Under the pieces are notes generated by a model, which saw only the letters and a program-made list of their open reading frames with translations, was not told where the DNA came from and made no database searches. From assembly GCF_000373145.1 (NCBI RefSeq), contig NZ_KB890602.1, forward strand, positions 152,483-216,482: DNA of 64,000 bases. The letters are read 5' to 3'. Source of the stretch: Thermus oshimai DSM 12092. GTDB lineage: Bacteria; Deinococcota; Deinococci; Deinococcales; Thermaceae. The position numbers and the translations under genes were made by a program. Of this stretch, positions 1 to 6,968 are shown one piece after another (position 1 is the first letter of the stretch; each line of letters starts with the position of its first letter).

Positions 1-192
1 GGGGGCGGCCTGGGGGGGTTCCGCCGCCGCCGGCCCCCCCTGGGCCGGCAGGTAGAGCCCCACGTACCACAGGGCTACCCCTCCCACCAGGAGGAGGGCT
101 ACCAGGAGAATTTTCGTGGATTGGGGCAGGTTGCGCAGGCCCGAGAGGAAGCGGGCCAGGGTCGTTTGGGTGCCCCGCTCTGGTTCCTTCAC
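1..192 (-). CDS. pilW: PilW-like type IV pilus protein, N-terminal part (runs off window)
   Basis: Only the first 64 codons are present; the gene continues beyond the left edge. The start is a GTG at 192 that overlaps the pilO stop as GTGA. The fragment has a short basic, polar cytoplasmic head, one membrane helix at about residues 25-47 (ending LWYVGLYL) and the start of an Ala/Pro-rich linker. In Thermus the gene after pilO is pilW, needed for pilus assembly, natural transformation and PilQ secretin function. The assignment rests mainly on gene order (pilM-N-O-W) and the single-anchor topology; the fragment itself has no diagnostic motif. Confidence 0.7.
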   Translation of the reverse strand, partial: MKEPERGTQTTLARFLSGLRNLPQSTKILLVALLLVGGVALWYVGLYLPAQGGPAAAEPPQAAP

Positions 193-806
193 TGTCCACC
201 TCCCCCGCCCGGGGTTCCGGACGCCTGCTCCAGTTCTTCCACGTCCTTGGCCAACATGTAGAGGGTTAGGGTCAGGCTGGTGTTCAGGGTGGGGTTCAGG
301 CTAGGTTCCCCGGCCACCGCCAGGGAAAGCCCAGAGATGGAACTGAAGCGGGAAAGCCCCTCCAGGCGCCCGAGGTAGGCGTAGGTTTCCGGGAAGGGGC
401 CCTCCAGGGATAGGGCCAGGTTCACCGCCCGCACCTCCGGGACAGGGGCGGAGGTGGGGGAGCGGTTTAGGGCCCGCACGGTCACCCCGCTCCGGGCCGC
501 CTCCGAGAGGAGGGCGTTCAGCACCTCCCCAAGCCGCTCCTCCCGGGGAAGGGCCCTTAGGAAGGCTTGGCGCTCCGCCTGAAGCTCGGCAATGGCCGCC
601 CGGAGTTCCGGCAGGGCCCTTTGGGCCTGGCGCCCCCGGTCCCGCTCGGGGATGAGGGTGGCGATCTCGTTCCGCACCGCCTCCGTTTCCTGGCGGATGG
701 GGGCGATGAGGAGGAAGTACCAGAGGAGGGCCAGGATCACGGTGAGGGCCATGACGAGAAGGGCCCACTCCCGCTGGCCCAGCCGGCTTAGGCTAAGGTT
801 GAGCAC
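189..806 (-). CDS. pilO: Type IV pilus inner-membrane assembly protein PilO
   Basis: PilO forms the periplasmic PilN/PilO platform that links the PilM ring to the secretin PilQ. The protein has about 205 residues: a short cytoplasmic tail, one membrane helix (WALLVMALTVILALLWYFLL), a coiled-coil stretch rich in Glu, Arg and Ala, then a compact alpha/beta C-terminal domain, the usual PilO plan. I prefer the GTG at 806, which has GGAGGTGAG 4-5 nt upstream, over the GTG at 815 that lies inside that Shine-Dalgarno. It overlaps the end of pilN by 14 bp and the pilW start by 3 bp, so the cluster is one operon. Confidence 0.88.
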   Translation of the reverse strand: MLNLSLSRLGQREWALLVMALTVILALLWYFLLIAPIRQETEAVRNEIATLIPERDRGRQAQRALPELRAAIAELQAERQAFLRALPREERLGEVLNALLSEAARSGVTVRALNRSPTSAPVPEVRAVNLALSLEGPFPETYAYLGRLEGLSRFSSISGLSLAVAGEPSLNPTLNTSLTLTLYMLAKDVEELEQASGTPGGGGGQ

Positions 807-1419
807 TGCGCTCACCTCCCATGGCCCCTATGCGGGCGGAAAAGGTCCAAAGCCCCCGGTCCCGATCCAGCGTGGCCCCTTGGAACTCGATCCCGAACCG
901 GGGGGAGGACTCGAAGGCCCGGACGAAGCCCACCAGGGCTTCCCGGTTCAGGGCCTCCCCCTGGACGGTGAACTCCACCCGCACCGTCTTGCCGTCGTAG
1001 GCCCCGTTCTGGGCGGCCTGCTTGGCTTCCTCTTCCGAGAGGGCGCGGGTGTTCACCGAGCGGAGGGCCACGGGGAACCGGCCTCCTGTGCGCGGGATCT
1101 GCCCGATGAAGGCCGCCAGGTACTCCGACCAGGGCACGAACCCCTTCCTCAGGCCCTCCCGGATGGCGAGGAGGGCCTCGAGGGTCTTCCTTTCCCGCTG
1201 GAGCCGGTTCTGCTCGGCGATGAAGGGCCTTAGGGCCTCCACCTCGGCCTTCAGGGCATCCCGCTCCGAGCGGGCCAGATTGAGCTCCGTAAGGGCGGTG
1301 TAGTGGAGGAAACCCATGGTGAGGAGGACGAAAAGGGCGAGGAGGGAGGCCGCAAGCCGCCACCAGCCGGGCTCCACCCGGCGCCTAAGGTCCTTGGGGA
1401 GGAGGTTCAGCCTAATCAA
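793..1419 (-). CDS. pilN: Type IV pilus assembly protein PilN
   Basis: PilN is the bitopic partner of PilO; its cytoplasmic N-terminal peptide docks on PilM. The sequence begins MIRLNLLPKDLRRR, the conserved PilN N-terminus (consensus INLLP) that binds PilM. A membrane helix follows (about residues 22-42), then a coiled coil rich in Glu/Arg and a ferredoxin-like periplasmic domain. The length of 208 residues is normal for the family. The start overlaps the end of pilM by 8 bp. The gene order and the intact INLLP motif make the call secure. Confidence 0.93.
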   Translation of the reverse strand: MIRLNLLPKDLRRRVEPGWWRLAASLLALFVLLTMGFLHYTALTELNLARSERDALKAEVEALRPFIAEQNRLQRERKTLEALLAIREGLRKGFVPWSEYLAAFIGQIPRTGGRFPVALRSVNTRALSEEEAKQAAQNGAYDGKTVRVEFTVQGEALNREALVGFVRAFESSPRFGIEFQGATLDRDRGLWTFSARIGAMGGERSAQP

Positions 1420-2557
1420 GCGGACTCACCCCCCTTAAGGCCAGGCCCACGGGCACCATAAACTCCGGGGCCAGGCCCTTGAGCTCTTCCAGGTCAAAGC
1501 GCTTGGGGTCCACGGCGATGCCCTCCCAGGGGTTGGGCACCTCAAAGCTCACCCCCAGGGTGTCCGTGAGGAGGGTGGGGAGGCCCCGGAGCTTGCTCCC
1601 GCCCCCCGTGAGGTAGCCCACCTCGGGCTGGAGGTCCCCCATCTGCACCCGGAAGAACTCCAGGCTCCGCCGGATCTCCTGGGTGAGCTCCACCAGCACG
1701 GGGCGGATGGCGTCATAGATGCGGGCCGGGCTGTACCGTTCCCTCTCCGCGTCAAAGTCCAGGAGGAGTTCCTCGTCCTCCGTGGGGATGGTGGCCAGGC
1801 CATAGGTGCGCTTGACCTCCTCCGCGCTGAGGAGGTCCAGGCCGAAGGCCTTGCCGATGGCCTCGGTGAAGTCCTTGCCGGAGAGGGTGAGGATGCGCAC
1901 GTAAAGGGGCCGGTCCCCCTGGGTGAGGACCAGGCTGGTGCTCTCCGCTCCGATGTCCACGGAAAGGGTCACCGGACCTTCCGTGAGCTTTTCTTCCAGG
2001 GGGTAGAGCCCCGCGAAGGGCTTCACGTCCACCACCACCGGGATGAGCCCTGCCCCCCTCAGGGCCTCGATGAGCCCCGCCACGCTCTCCTTCCGGGCGG
2101 CCCCCACCATGACCTCCACCTGCTCCCCCTCCTCGGCCTCCTCCAGGGGGGTGAGGGGGGCGTAGTCCAGGACCACCTCGTCTATGGGGAAGGGGATGTA
2201 GCGCTCCGCCTCCCAGCGCACCGCCTCCTCCATCTCCTTGGCGGGCATCTTGGGCACCTGGACCGTGCGCAGGATGACCGAGAGGTTGGGGGCCGCGGTG
2301 ACCACGTAGCGCTTCTTGGTCCTGGCCTCGGCGAGGAGCTCCCGGAGTTCTTGAGCTAAGGCGCTGGGCTCGGCGATGAGCCCGTCCACGAGGGTGCCCG
2401 GGGGGGTGGGCCGCATGGCCCAAGCCTTGAGGGCCGGGGGGTTGCCGGAAAGCTCCACCAGCTTGAGGTGCGCCGCCCCGATCTCCAGGCCCAGGGCCTC
2501 AACCCGGGGTTTGAATAGACGGCTCAGTGCGCCCTGACGAAAGAGCCTTTGAACCAC
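1412..2557 (-). CDS. pilM: Type IV pilus assembly ATPase-like protein PilM
   Basis: PilM is the cytoplasmic actin-like (FtsA/SHS2 fold) ring protein of the type IV pilus and DNA-uptake machine. Visible signatures are an N-terminal phosphate-binding turn (GLEIGAAHLKLVELSG), a second one near the middle (DIGAESTSLVL) and the late GGGSKLRGL adenosine motif. The 381 residues closely match Thermus PilM in my recollection. The start is a GTG at 2557 preceded by AGGAGG. The gene heads pilM-N-O-W with overlapping junctions. In Thermus these genes serve twitching, adhesion and natural competence. The upstream gap to 2742 holds only a hicdh terminator and weak AT-rich promoter-like elements. Confidence 0.95.
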   Translation of the reverse strand: MVQRLFRQGALSRLFKPRVEALGLEIGAAHLKLVELSGNPPALKAWAMRPTPPGTLVDGLIAEPSALAQELRELLAEARTKKRYVVTAAPNLSVILRTVQVPKMPAKEMEEAVRWEAERYIPFPIDEVVLDYAPLTPLEEAEEGEQVEVMVGAARKESVAGLIEALRGAGLIPVVVDVKPFAGLYPLEEKLTEGPVTLSVDIGAESTSLVLTQGDRPLYVRILTLSGKDFTEAIGKAFGLDLLSAEEVKRTYGLATIPTEDEELLLDFDAERERYSPARIYDAIRPVLVELTQEIRRSLEFFRVQMGDLQPEVGYLTGGGSKLRGLPTLLTDTLGVSFEVPNPWEGIAVDPKRFDLEELKGLAPEFMVPVGLALRGVSPLD

Positions 2558-2698
2558 GTGCCCTCCTTCCTGAACCTTAATCCTCTATTAGAAAATAGCA
2601 TAGCGCAAACTCCTTAACGAAGCCCTTCCACCCCCCTGTGGGCTGCTGCCCTTGGCCCTGCCCTCCAGGTTGGCCCCTACATAGGGCTACTATACCAC

Positions 2699-2726
2699 GA
2701 AACCCCCGGGGCGCCCCGGGGGTTTC
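2699..2726 (-). terminator. Rho-independent terminator after hicdh
   Basis: A perfect 28-base inverted repeat (GAAACCCCCGGGGC and its complement) starts 15 bases after the hicdh stop codon on the minus strand. The arm is G+C rich and ends in TTTC. It separates hicdh from pilM. Confidence 0.75.
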
Positions 2727-2741
2727 CGGAACCCCTACGCC

Positions 2742-3746
2742 CTACACCCGCCCCAGGGCCCGGATCACCGCTTCCGTGAAGGCCTTGGTGGTGGCGTTTC
2801 CCCCGAGGTCGGGGGTAAGGGGGCCCTCTTCCAGGGCCAGGTCCACCGCCCGTTCCACCTTCCGGGCCATCTCCTTTTCCCCCAGGTAGTCCAGCATCAT
2901 GGCCGCGGAGAGGATGGCCGCCGTGGGGTTGGCGATCCCCTGGCCGGCGATATCCGGAGCCGACCCGTGCACGGGCTCAAAGACCGCGGTGGTGTCCCCG
3001 ATGTTGGCCGAAGGGGCGAGGCCCAAGCCCCCCACGAGCCCCGCGGTGAGGTCGGAGAGGATGTCCCCCAGGAGGTTGGTGGTGACGATCACGTCAAAGC
3101 GTTCGGGGCGCATGACGAGCTGCATGGCGCAGTTGTCCACGATGATGTCCTGGACGTTCACCAGGGGGAAGTCCTTGGCCGCCTCGCGCACGGTGTCCAG
3201 GAAGAGCCCCTGGGTGAGGGGGAGGACGTTGGCCTTGTGGGCGATGTGGAGGGTCTTACGGGTCCGGCCCTCGGCGATCCTTAGGGCCACGCGCCCGATG
3301 CGTTCGCTGGCCTTTTTGGAGATGACGGCGTCCGCGATGGCCACGTCCAGGTAGCGGCGTTCCTGCTCCACGTAAAGCCCTTCCGTGTTCTCCCGCACGA
3401 TGATGAGGTCCACCCCCGGGCGGCTATTCGGGATGGGGCGGCTCTTGGCCGGGCGCACGTTGGCGTAGAGGTCCAGCCGCCGCCTTAAGTAGCGGATGGC
3501 CCCGAAGAACCCCGGCACCTTGCGGGTGGGGCTGGTGGCGGCCCCGAAGAGGGTGGCGTGGCAGGAGAGGATCTTCTCTACGGTTTCCTCGGGGACGGAG
3601 GTCCCTCTTCGCTCAAAGGTTTCCCAACCCGCCTCGGCCTCCACGAACTCCAGGGGAAGCCCGGTGGCCTCCAGCACGGCCCGGGCCGCCGGAACCACCT
3701 CGTGGCCGATGCCGTCGCCCTCAATCAAGCAGATGCGGTACCCCAT
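2742..3746 (-). CDS. hicdh: Homoisocitrate dehydrogenase (lysine biosynthesis, AAA pathway)
   Basis: This NAD-dependent beta-decarboxylating dehydrogenase converts homoisocitrate to 2-oxoadipate in the alpha-aminoadipate lysine route used by Thermus. It has 334 residues, the known length of the T. thermophilus enzyme, and the sequence agrees with that enzyme nearly throughout as I recall it. Diagnostic is Arg85 in [10 protein letters not shown], the residue reported to set specificity for homoisocitrate and isocitrate instead of isopropylmalate. The catalytic Tyr (ENTEGLYVE), Lys (AHKAN) and metal-binding Asp residues (VDNCAM, DILSDL) are all present, as is the GSAPDIAG cofactor loop. AAGGAGG lies 7 nt before the ATG. 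It appears to be monocistronic. Confidence 0.95.
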   Translation of the reverse strand: MGYRICLIEGDGIGHEVVPAARAVLEATGLPLEFVEAEAGWETFERRGTSVPEETVEKILSCHATLFGAATSPTRKVPGFFGAIRYLRRRLDLYANVRPAKSRPIPNSRPGVDLIIVRENTEGLYVEQERRYLDVAIADAVISKKASERIGRVALRIAEGRTRKTLHIAHKANVLPLTQGLFLDTVREAAKDFPLVNVQDIIVDNCAMQLVMRPERFDVIVTTNLLGDILSDLTAGLVGGLGLAPSANIGDTTAVFEPVHGSAPDIAGQGIANPTAAILSAAMMLDYLGEKEMARKVERAVDLALEEGPLTPDLGGNATTKAFTEAVIRALGRV

Positions 3747-3791
3747 GAACTGGCCTCCTTACGGGGTTCATACCCCTTAGCGAACTATACA

Positions 3792-4418
3792 CTACACCAG
3801 GCCCAAGGCCCAGAGGGTGGCGAAGAGGAGGAGGCCCAGGGCGAACCCCAGGCGGAAGGGGCTGGGCTTGAGGCTCCGGGGCCTGAGGGCCCCCTCCACC
3901 ACCACCCCCATAAGGCCCAGGAGGATGAAGAGGTCCCCCAGGCTCACCGCCTTACGCAGGGGAGGCAGGGCGATGGTGTCCCCCAGGAAGGGGAGGCGGG
4001 TGGAGCTGTCCAGGAGGGTGTGCACCGCGTCCTTGCGCTCCTTTAGGATCTCCTCCCACCCCTCCACCCCGGCCCGTTCCAGGGCCCCTAAGCTCACCGG
4101 CATGTGCCCCCCGTTGGCGAAGATGACCAGGGCGTTCAGAAAAAGCCCGAGGAGGACCAGGTAAAGGCTCTTCAGGTGCCGGTTTTGGTAAAGGCCGTAG
4201 CCCACGAGGAGGAGGACCAGGGCCTTGGCCAAAGGTCCTGCCCACTCTGGGGCGAAGAGGCCCCGGTAGGTGCCGTAGGCCAGCCCCCCCTCGACCAAGG
4301 CGGCCAGGAGGAAGGCCCAGGGCGCCCGGAGGTCTAGCTCTCCGAGGTCCTTGAGCCGGGCTCCGAGGACGAGGGCAAGGACGATTCCGAAGAGGGCTGC
4401 GGCAAGGTAGAGGGTGAT
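3792..4418 (-). CDS. DUF5317-type membrane protein with no canonical start codon
   Basis: A small integral membrane protein with several hydrophobic helices; it resembles the DUF5317 family, whose role is unknown. The first normal start codon in frame is TTG at 4298, giving 168 residues, but that removes a well-formed first helix (LYLAAALFGIVLALVLGARL) which is coded in the same open frame just upstream. Extending the frame gives a natural N-terminus at an ATC codon (4416-4418) that follows a GGGGGG stretch at Shine-Dalgarno distance. Either a rare ATC start is used, or the protein begins at 4298. The 5' part overlaps the HD-GYP gene (4334-5740) in another frame, suggesting coupling. Confidence 0.7.
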   Translation of the reverse strand: MTLYLAAALFGIVLALVLGARLKDLGELDLRAPWAFLLAALVEGGLAYGTYRGLFAPEWAGPLAKALVLLLVGYGLYQNRHLKSLYLVLLGLFLNALVIFANGGHMPVSLGALERAGVEGWEEILKERKDAVHTLLDSSTRLPFLGDTIALPPLRKAVSLGDLFILLGLMGVVVEGALRPRSLKPSPFRLGFALGLLLFATLWALGLV

Positions 4419-5740
4419 ACCGATCCCCCCTTTGCGGCCAGGTAGGCCTCGCGGTCGCGCCAGATGGGGTTCTGGTTCCAGAGAACCGTAAAGAGCCGGA
4501 CCAGCTTGGGGTCAAACTGGACGCCCGAAAAGTCCTGCACCTCCTTTAGGGCTTCCTCGGGGGACTTGGCCTCCCGGTAAGGTCGGCCTGCGGTCATGGC
4601 CTCGTAGGCGTCCGCCAGGCCCACGATGCGGGCCTCCTCGGGGATGTCCTGCCCCGCAAGGCCCTCGGGGTAGCCCCGGCCGTCCCAGCGCTCGTGGTGG
4701 TAGAGGATGACGTTGTAGACCAGCTGATCAAAGGCCACCTTCCTGGCGGGGGAGAGGAGTTCGGCCCCCAGTTTGGTGTGGCTTTTGATGAGGTCAAACT
4801 CCGCTTCCGTGAGCTTTCCCGGCTTGAGGAGGACCGCTTCCGGGATGGCGATCTTGCCGATGTCGTGAAGCCTGGCCGCCCGGTAGATTTCCTGAGCTTT
4901 GGCCTCGTCGTTATAGAAGGCCTTGGCGAGGTCGCGGGCGATGTCCGCCACGCGTTCGGAGTGCATGCGGGTTTGCCTCTCCTTGGCCTCCAGGGCGTTC
5001 ATGAGGACTTCCAGGGTGGTGTCAAAGGCCTGCTCCAGGCGCACCTTCTCGTCCCAGTAGTAGCGGCTGTAGTAGAGGGGCACCAGGAAGAGGAGGACCG
5101 TCCACCCCCCCCAGTTGCCGATGAGGGGGGTTTCGTAGGCGCGGGCCAGGAGGAGGGCTATTGGCGAAAGAAAAAAATAGCTTATGGCAAGCCACTTGAA
5201 ATTTTTGCGCCAAATCTCGCCCCAAGGTGTATTTGAGGATAAATAAATTGCTGTGGTAACTAAAGATGTGTTGGTTGCGAAAAAAGCAAGAGCGGCTGTA
5301 GATATCCCCACACCTGTGCTTAAATTCCAGGATCCAAGATAGAGAGAGTTGTTTGTAAAAAAGTTCCATACTAAGCCGGCTATTGCTGTAGATAAAGCGT
5401 CCTGAGAACGATTGAAGACTTGTTTATACCAACTACTCCCACTGCCTTGAAGAAAAACTAGAAGAGGAACGATCCATGGAGGAAACAAGACTAGCATAGC
5501 TAAAGCGAAGAGGAACAGCTGACTCATACTGGCTTGAAAGGGAAGGCGTATTCTGACTCGAACACTCCAGTGAAGCAATAAACCCCAAAAGAAAACCCCC
5601 CAAAGGTCGTATTTAAGAGGTTCGCTCCTAAAAGCTAAGATGAGGTAGCCTTCAGCAAGCAGAAAGAACAAAAAAGTCCCTACGATGAACACAAGCACCC
5701 TAAGAGGGGGCACTTCCTGTTTTCTCAAAAAGGGTGACAT
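4334..5740 (-). CDS. Membrane-anchored HD-GYP domain phosphodiesterase, mosaic gene
   Basis: A predicted cyclic-di-GMP phosphodiesterase. An N-terminal membrane region of about seven helices (to about residue 225) is followed by an HD-GYP domain with its metal ligands: HSERVADIA, the HD pair in LHDIGK (about 292-293) and HHERWDGRGYP. The input-domain family was not recognised. ATG at 5740 is preferred over TTG at 5761. The first ~200 codons (5165-5740) are strikingly AT-rich and use Phe, Trp, Asn and Thr freely, while the rest has normal Thermus codon use, so the N-terminal half was probably acquired by recombination. The gene lies just after a peptide ORF and its terminator. Confidence 0.88.
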   Translation of the reverse strand: MSPFLRKQEVPPLRVLVFIVGTFLFFLLAEGYLILAFRSEPLKYDLWGVFFWGLLLHWSVRVRIRLPFQASMSQLFLFALAMLVLFPPWIVPLLVFLQGSGSSWYKQVFNRSQDALSTAIAGLVWNFFTNNSLYLGSWNLSTGVGISTAALAFFATNTSLVTTAIYLSSNTPWGEIWRKNFKWLAISYFFLSPIALLLARAYETPLIGNWGGWTVLLFLVPLYYSRYYWDEKVRLEQAFDTTLEVLMNALEAKERQTRMHSERVADIARDLAKAFYNDEAKAQEIYRAARLHDIGKIAIPEAVLLKPGKLTEAEFDLIKSHTKLGAELLSPARKVAFDQLVYNVILYHHERWDGRGYPEGLAGQDIPEEARIVGLADAYEAMTAGRPYREAKSPEEALKEVQDFSGVQFDPKLVRLFTVLWNQNPIWRDREAYLAAKGGSVSPSTLPQPSSESSLPSSSEPGSRTSES

Positions 5741-5790
5741 TCTGCTAAAAGCATAACACAAAAGAAGGAAGAGTGCTTATGTGCGTAAAA

Positions 5791-5820
5791 GAAAAAAGGC
5801 CAGAAACCTGGCCTTTTTTC
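5791..5820 (-). terminator. Terminator or attenuator between peptide gene and HD-GYP gene
   Basis: A 30-base perfect hairpin: arms of 13 bases (GAAAAAAGGCCAG and its complement) around an AAAC loop. On the minus strand the stem GGCCAG/CTGGCC is followed by six T. The stem begins within about 10 nt of the peptide ORF stop codon, close enough for a terminating ribosome to affect folding. It also works as a terminator in the other direction. Confidence 0.85.
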
Positions 5821-5821
5821 T

Positions 5822-5911
5822 TTATTCCCAGCGAGCAGAAGCCCCAGCCGCGAGCCCGAGAGCGATCAAGCTACCGAGAAGAACCAACACACGCGCGATC
5901 AGCTTCTTCAT
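5822..5911 (-). CDS. Tiny hydrophobic peptide (29 aa), possible signal or leader peptide
   Basis: A short ORF with a clear AAGGAGG Shine-Dalgarno 7 nt before the ATG at 5911 (an ATG at 5917 lies too close to it). The product has a basic start (MKKLIAR), one hydrophobic helix (VLVLLGSLIALGLAAG) and a short tail ASARWE. A consensus-like promoter stands upstream (5966-5994) and a strong terminator follows at once. The layout of basic head, helix and small tail recalls AgrD-type precursor peptides of Firmicutes, but the expected Cys and acidic tail are absent. It could equally be a leader peptide for attenuation, or a small membrane protein. The ORF is convincing; the function is not known. Confidence 0.65.
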   Translation of the reverse strand: MKKLIARVLVLLGSLIALGLAAGASARWE

Positions 5912-5965
5912 CTTCATCCCTCCTTTTCCTGCGCCCGGGGGGTCGTCCCCGTTTGCTTGTCTTTC

Positions 5966-5994
5966 ACTGTAGAGGGGTCTGTCAATACTGTCAA
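5966..5994 (-). promoter_or_regulatory. Strong promoter of the tiny peptide gene
   Basis: On the minus strand TTGACA (5994-5989), a 17-base spacer and TACAGT (5971-5966). A second TTGACA lies inside the spacer nine bases on (5985-5980). ACTGTCA words recur at 5987-5993 and 6026-6032. Confidence 0.75.
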
Positions 5995-6351
5995 GAGGGG
6001 AAGAATAAGTATCAGCACGGTGAAAACTGTCACTCCCTACGCAATTGTTTGGACTGAAGAGAATATATGCTCCCAGCCTAGCACACCCTGCGCCAGCTGG
6101 GAAGGGGGGTAAGCCGTGCTTGGTTGTGGGCGGGAATCTTAAACGGGAATAAGAAAACCCGGGGGGAAAAGGGCTTCCCCTCGAGGTCCCCAATACGCCT
6201 GGTTGAACATCCCTTGCGAATACACGGGTCCAATCTGCGCTGAAAATCTACCGCCCAAATGCGCCTTTAAATGCACCCCCAGAAGCTTCGCGCTTCCTTC
6301 CTGGCTTTCACCCCCCAAGGGGAAGTTTAGCAGAAAATCCCGGAGAAAGCC
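5995..6351. other. Intergenic stretch without recognisable gene
   Basis: Between the peptide promoter and the tRNA terminator I find no ORF with a ribosome binding site or protein-like composition. Base composition is more AT-rich than in surrounding genes, especially 5995-6070. An ACTGTCA word at 6026-6032 repeats one in the peptide promoter. Confidence 0.5.
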
Positions 6352-6376
6352 AAAGCCCCCCGAAAAGGGGGGCTTT
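6352..6376 (-). terminator. Terminator of the tRNA-Asp/tRNA-Phe transcript
   Basis: Arms AAAGCCCCCC and GGGGGGCTTT around a GAAAA loop, starting one base after the encoded CCA of tRNA-Phe. On the minus strand it ends in a short T-run. Confidence 0.8.
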
Positions 6377-6452
6377 TGGTGCCGAGGGGCGGAATCGAAC
6401 CGCCGACACTGCGATTTTCAGTCGCATGCTCTACCAACTGAGCTACCTCGGC
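6377..6452 (-). tRNA. tRNA-Phe (anticodon GAA)
   Basis: A 76-base cloverleaf on the minus strand. The acceptor arms are GCCGAGG and CCTCGGC, with discriminator A and an encoded CCA. The D arm holds AGTTGGTAGA, the anticodon loop is CTGAAAA with GAA, and the T loop is TTCGATT closed by GGCGG/CCGCC. It lies one base after tRNA-Asp in the same transcript. Confidence 0.97.
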
Positions 6453-6453
6453 G

Positions 6454-6530
6454 TGGCGGCCCCGACGGGACTCGAACCCGCGATCTCCCACGTGACAGGC
6501 GGGTGTGTTAACCAACTACACCACGGGGCC
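6454..6530 (-). tRNA. tRNA-Asp (anticodon GTC)
   Basis: A 77-base cloverleaf on the minus strand. The acceptor arms are GGCCCCG and CGGGGCC, with discriminator G and an encoded CCA. The anticodon loop CTGTCAC carries GTC; the T loop is TTCGAGT. First gene of a two-tRNA transcript with a consensus promoter. Confidence 0.97.
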
Positions 6531-6574
6531 TTAGGGTTTGTGCCGGGTCGGGGGCGTCCGACCGGGCATTTAGG

Positions 6575-6603
6575 ATAATAGCCGGGGCTTTAGGCTGTGT
6601 CAA
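6575..6603 (-). promoter_or_regulatory. Consensus promoter of the tRNA-Asp/tRNA-Phe operon
   Basis: Minus strand: TTGACA (6603-6598), a 17-base spacer, TATTAT (6580-6575). This near-perfect sigma-A promoter ends 45 bases before the mature tRNA-Asp. The -35 box overlaps the first codons of the plus-strand gene at 6597. Confidence 0.9.
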
Positions 6604-6968
6604 GCTTGACCTGGACCGAGGTCTTCGCCTACCACCGGACGCGGAAGGGCATCGGGGAGAAAAGCCTCCTGGTGGACCGGGGGGAATCAGGCTACCGGAA
6701 CGTTTTTTTGCCGGATGGGCGCATCCTCTACATGGGGGAGGGCAGGCGGGGCCACCAGGCCCCCATGGGGGGCAACCTCCGCCTCCTCCTGGCCCACCGG
6801 GAGGGGCGCCCCCTTAGGGTTTTCCTCCGGGAAAGGCCCGGGGTTTGGCGGGACCTGGGGTGCTACCGGGTGGAGGGGTGGCGGTACGCCCTTCTGGAGG
6901 AGGAAGGGCGGTACGTGTACTGGTTCACCCTTGCGCCTGGTGGATGCGAAGGAGGCCTTTCAAGGTGA
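6597..6968 (+). CDS. Small protein resembling an SRA/YDG domain
   Basis: A 123-residue protein without signal or membrane segment. The middle part (GYRNVFLPDGRILYMGEGRRGHQAPMGGNLRLL split over residues 32-64, then RVFLRE and WRDLGCYRV) recalls the SRA/YDG fold used to read modified DNA bases, where a tyrosine, a GEG/GQG turn and a GN-L segment recur. This is pattern recognition, not a search result. No nuclease domain is fused or nearby. The start may be GTG at 6597 or TTG at 6606; no Shine-Dalgarno is evident. Its end overlaps the convergent coaX gene by 44 bp. Confidence 0.65.
   Translation: MSSLTWTEVFAYHRTRKGIGEKSLLVDRGESGYRNVFLPDGRILYMGEGRRGHQAPMGGNLRLLLAHREGRPLRVFLRERPGVWRDLGCYRVEGWRYALLEEEGRYVYWFTLAPGGCEGGLSR

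Noticed and set aside
5022-5369. Minus-strand ORF of 115 codons inside the HD-GYP gene
   Set aside because: Another frame of the AT-rich part; it ends in Pro/Gly-rich sequence and the HD-GYP frame explains the DNA.
5918-6193. Extension of the tiny peptide to 123 residues
   Set aside because: The extension covers the promoter and Shine-Dalgarno of the peptide and has no protein-like pattern.
6203-6511. 102-codon plus-strand ORF across the tRNA genes
   Set aside because: It spans two real tRNA genes and their terminator on the other strand and has no protein-like character.
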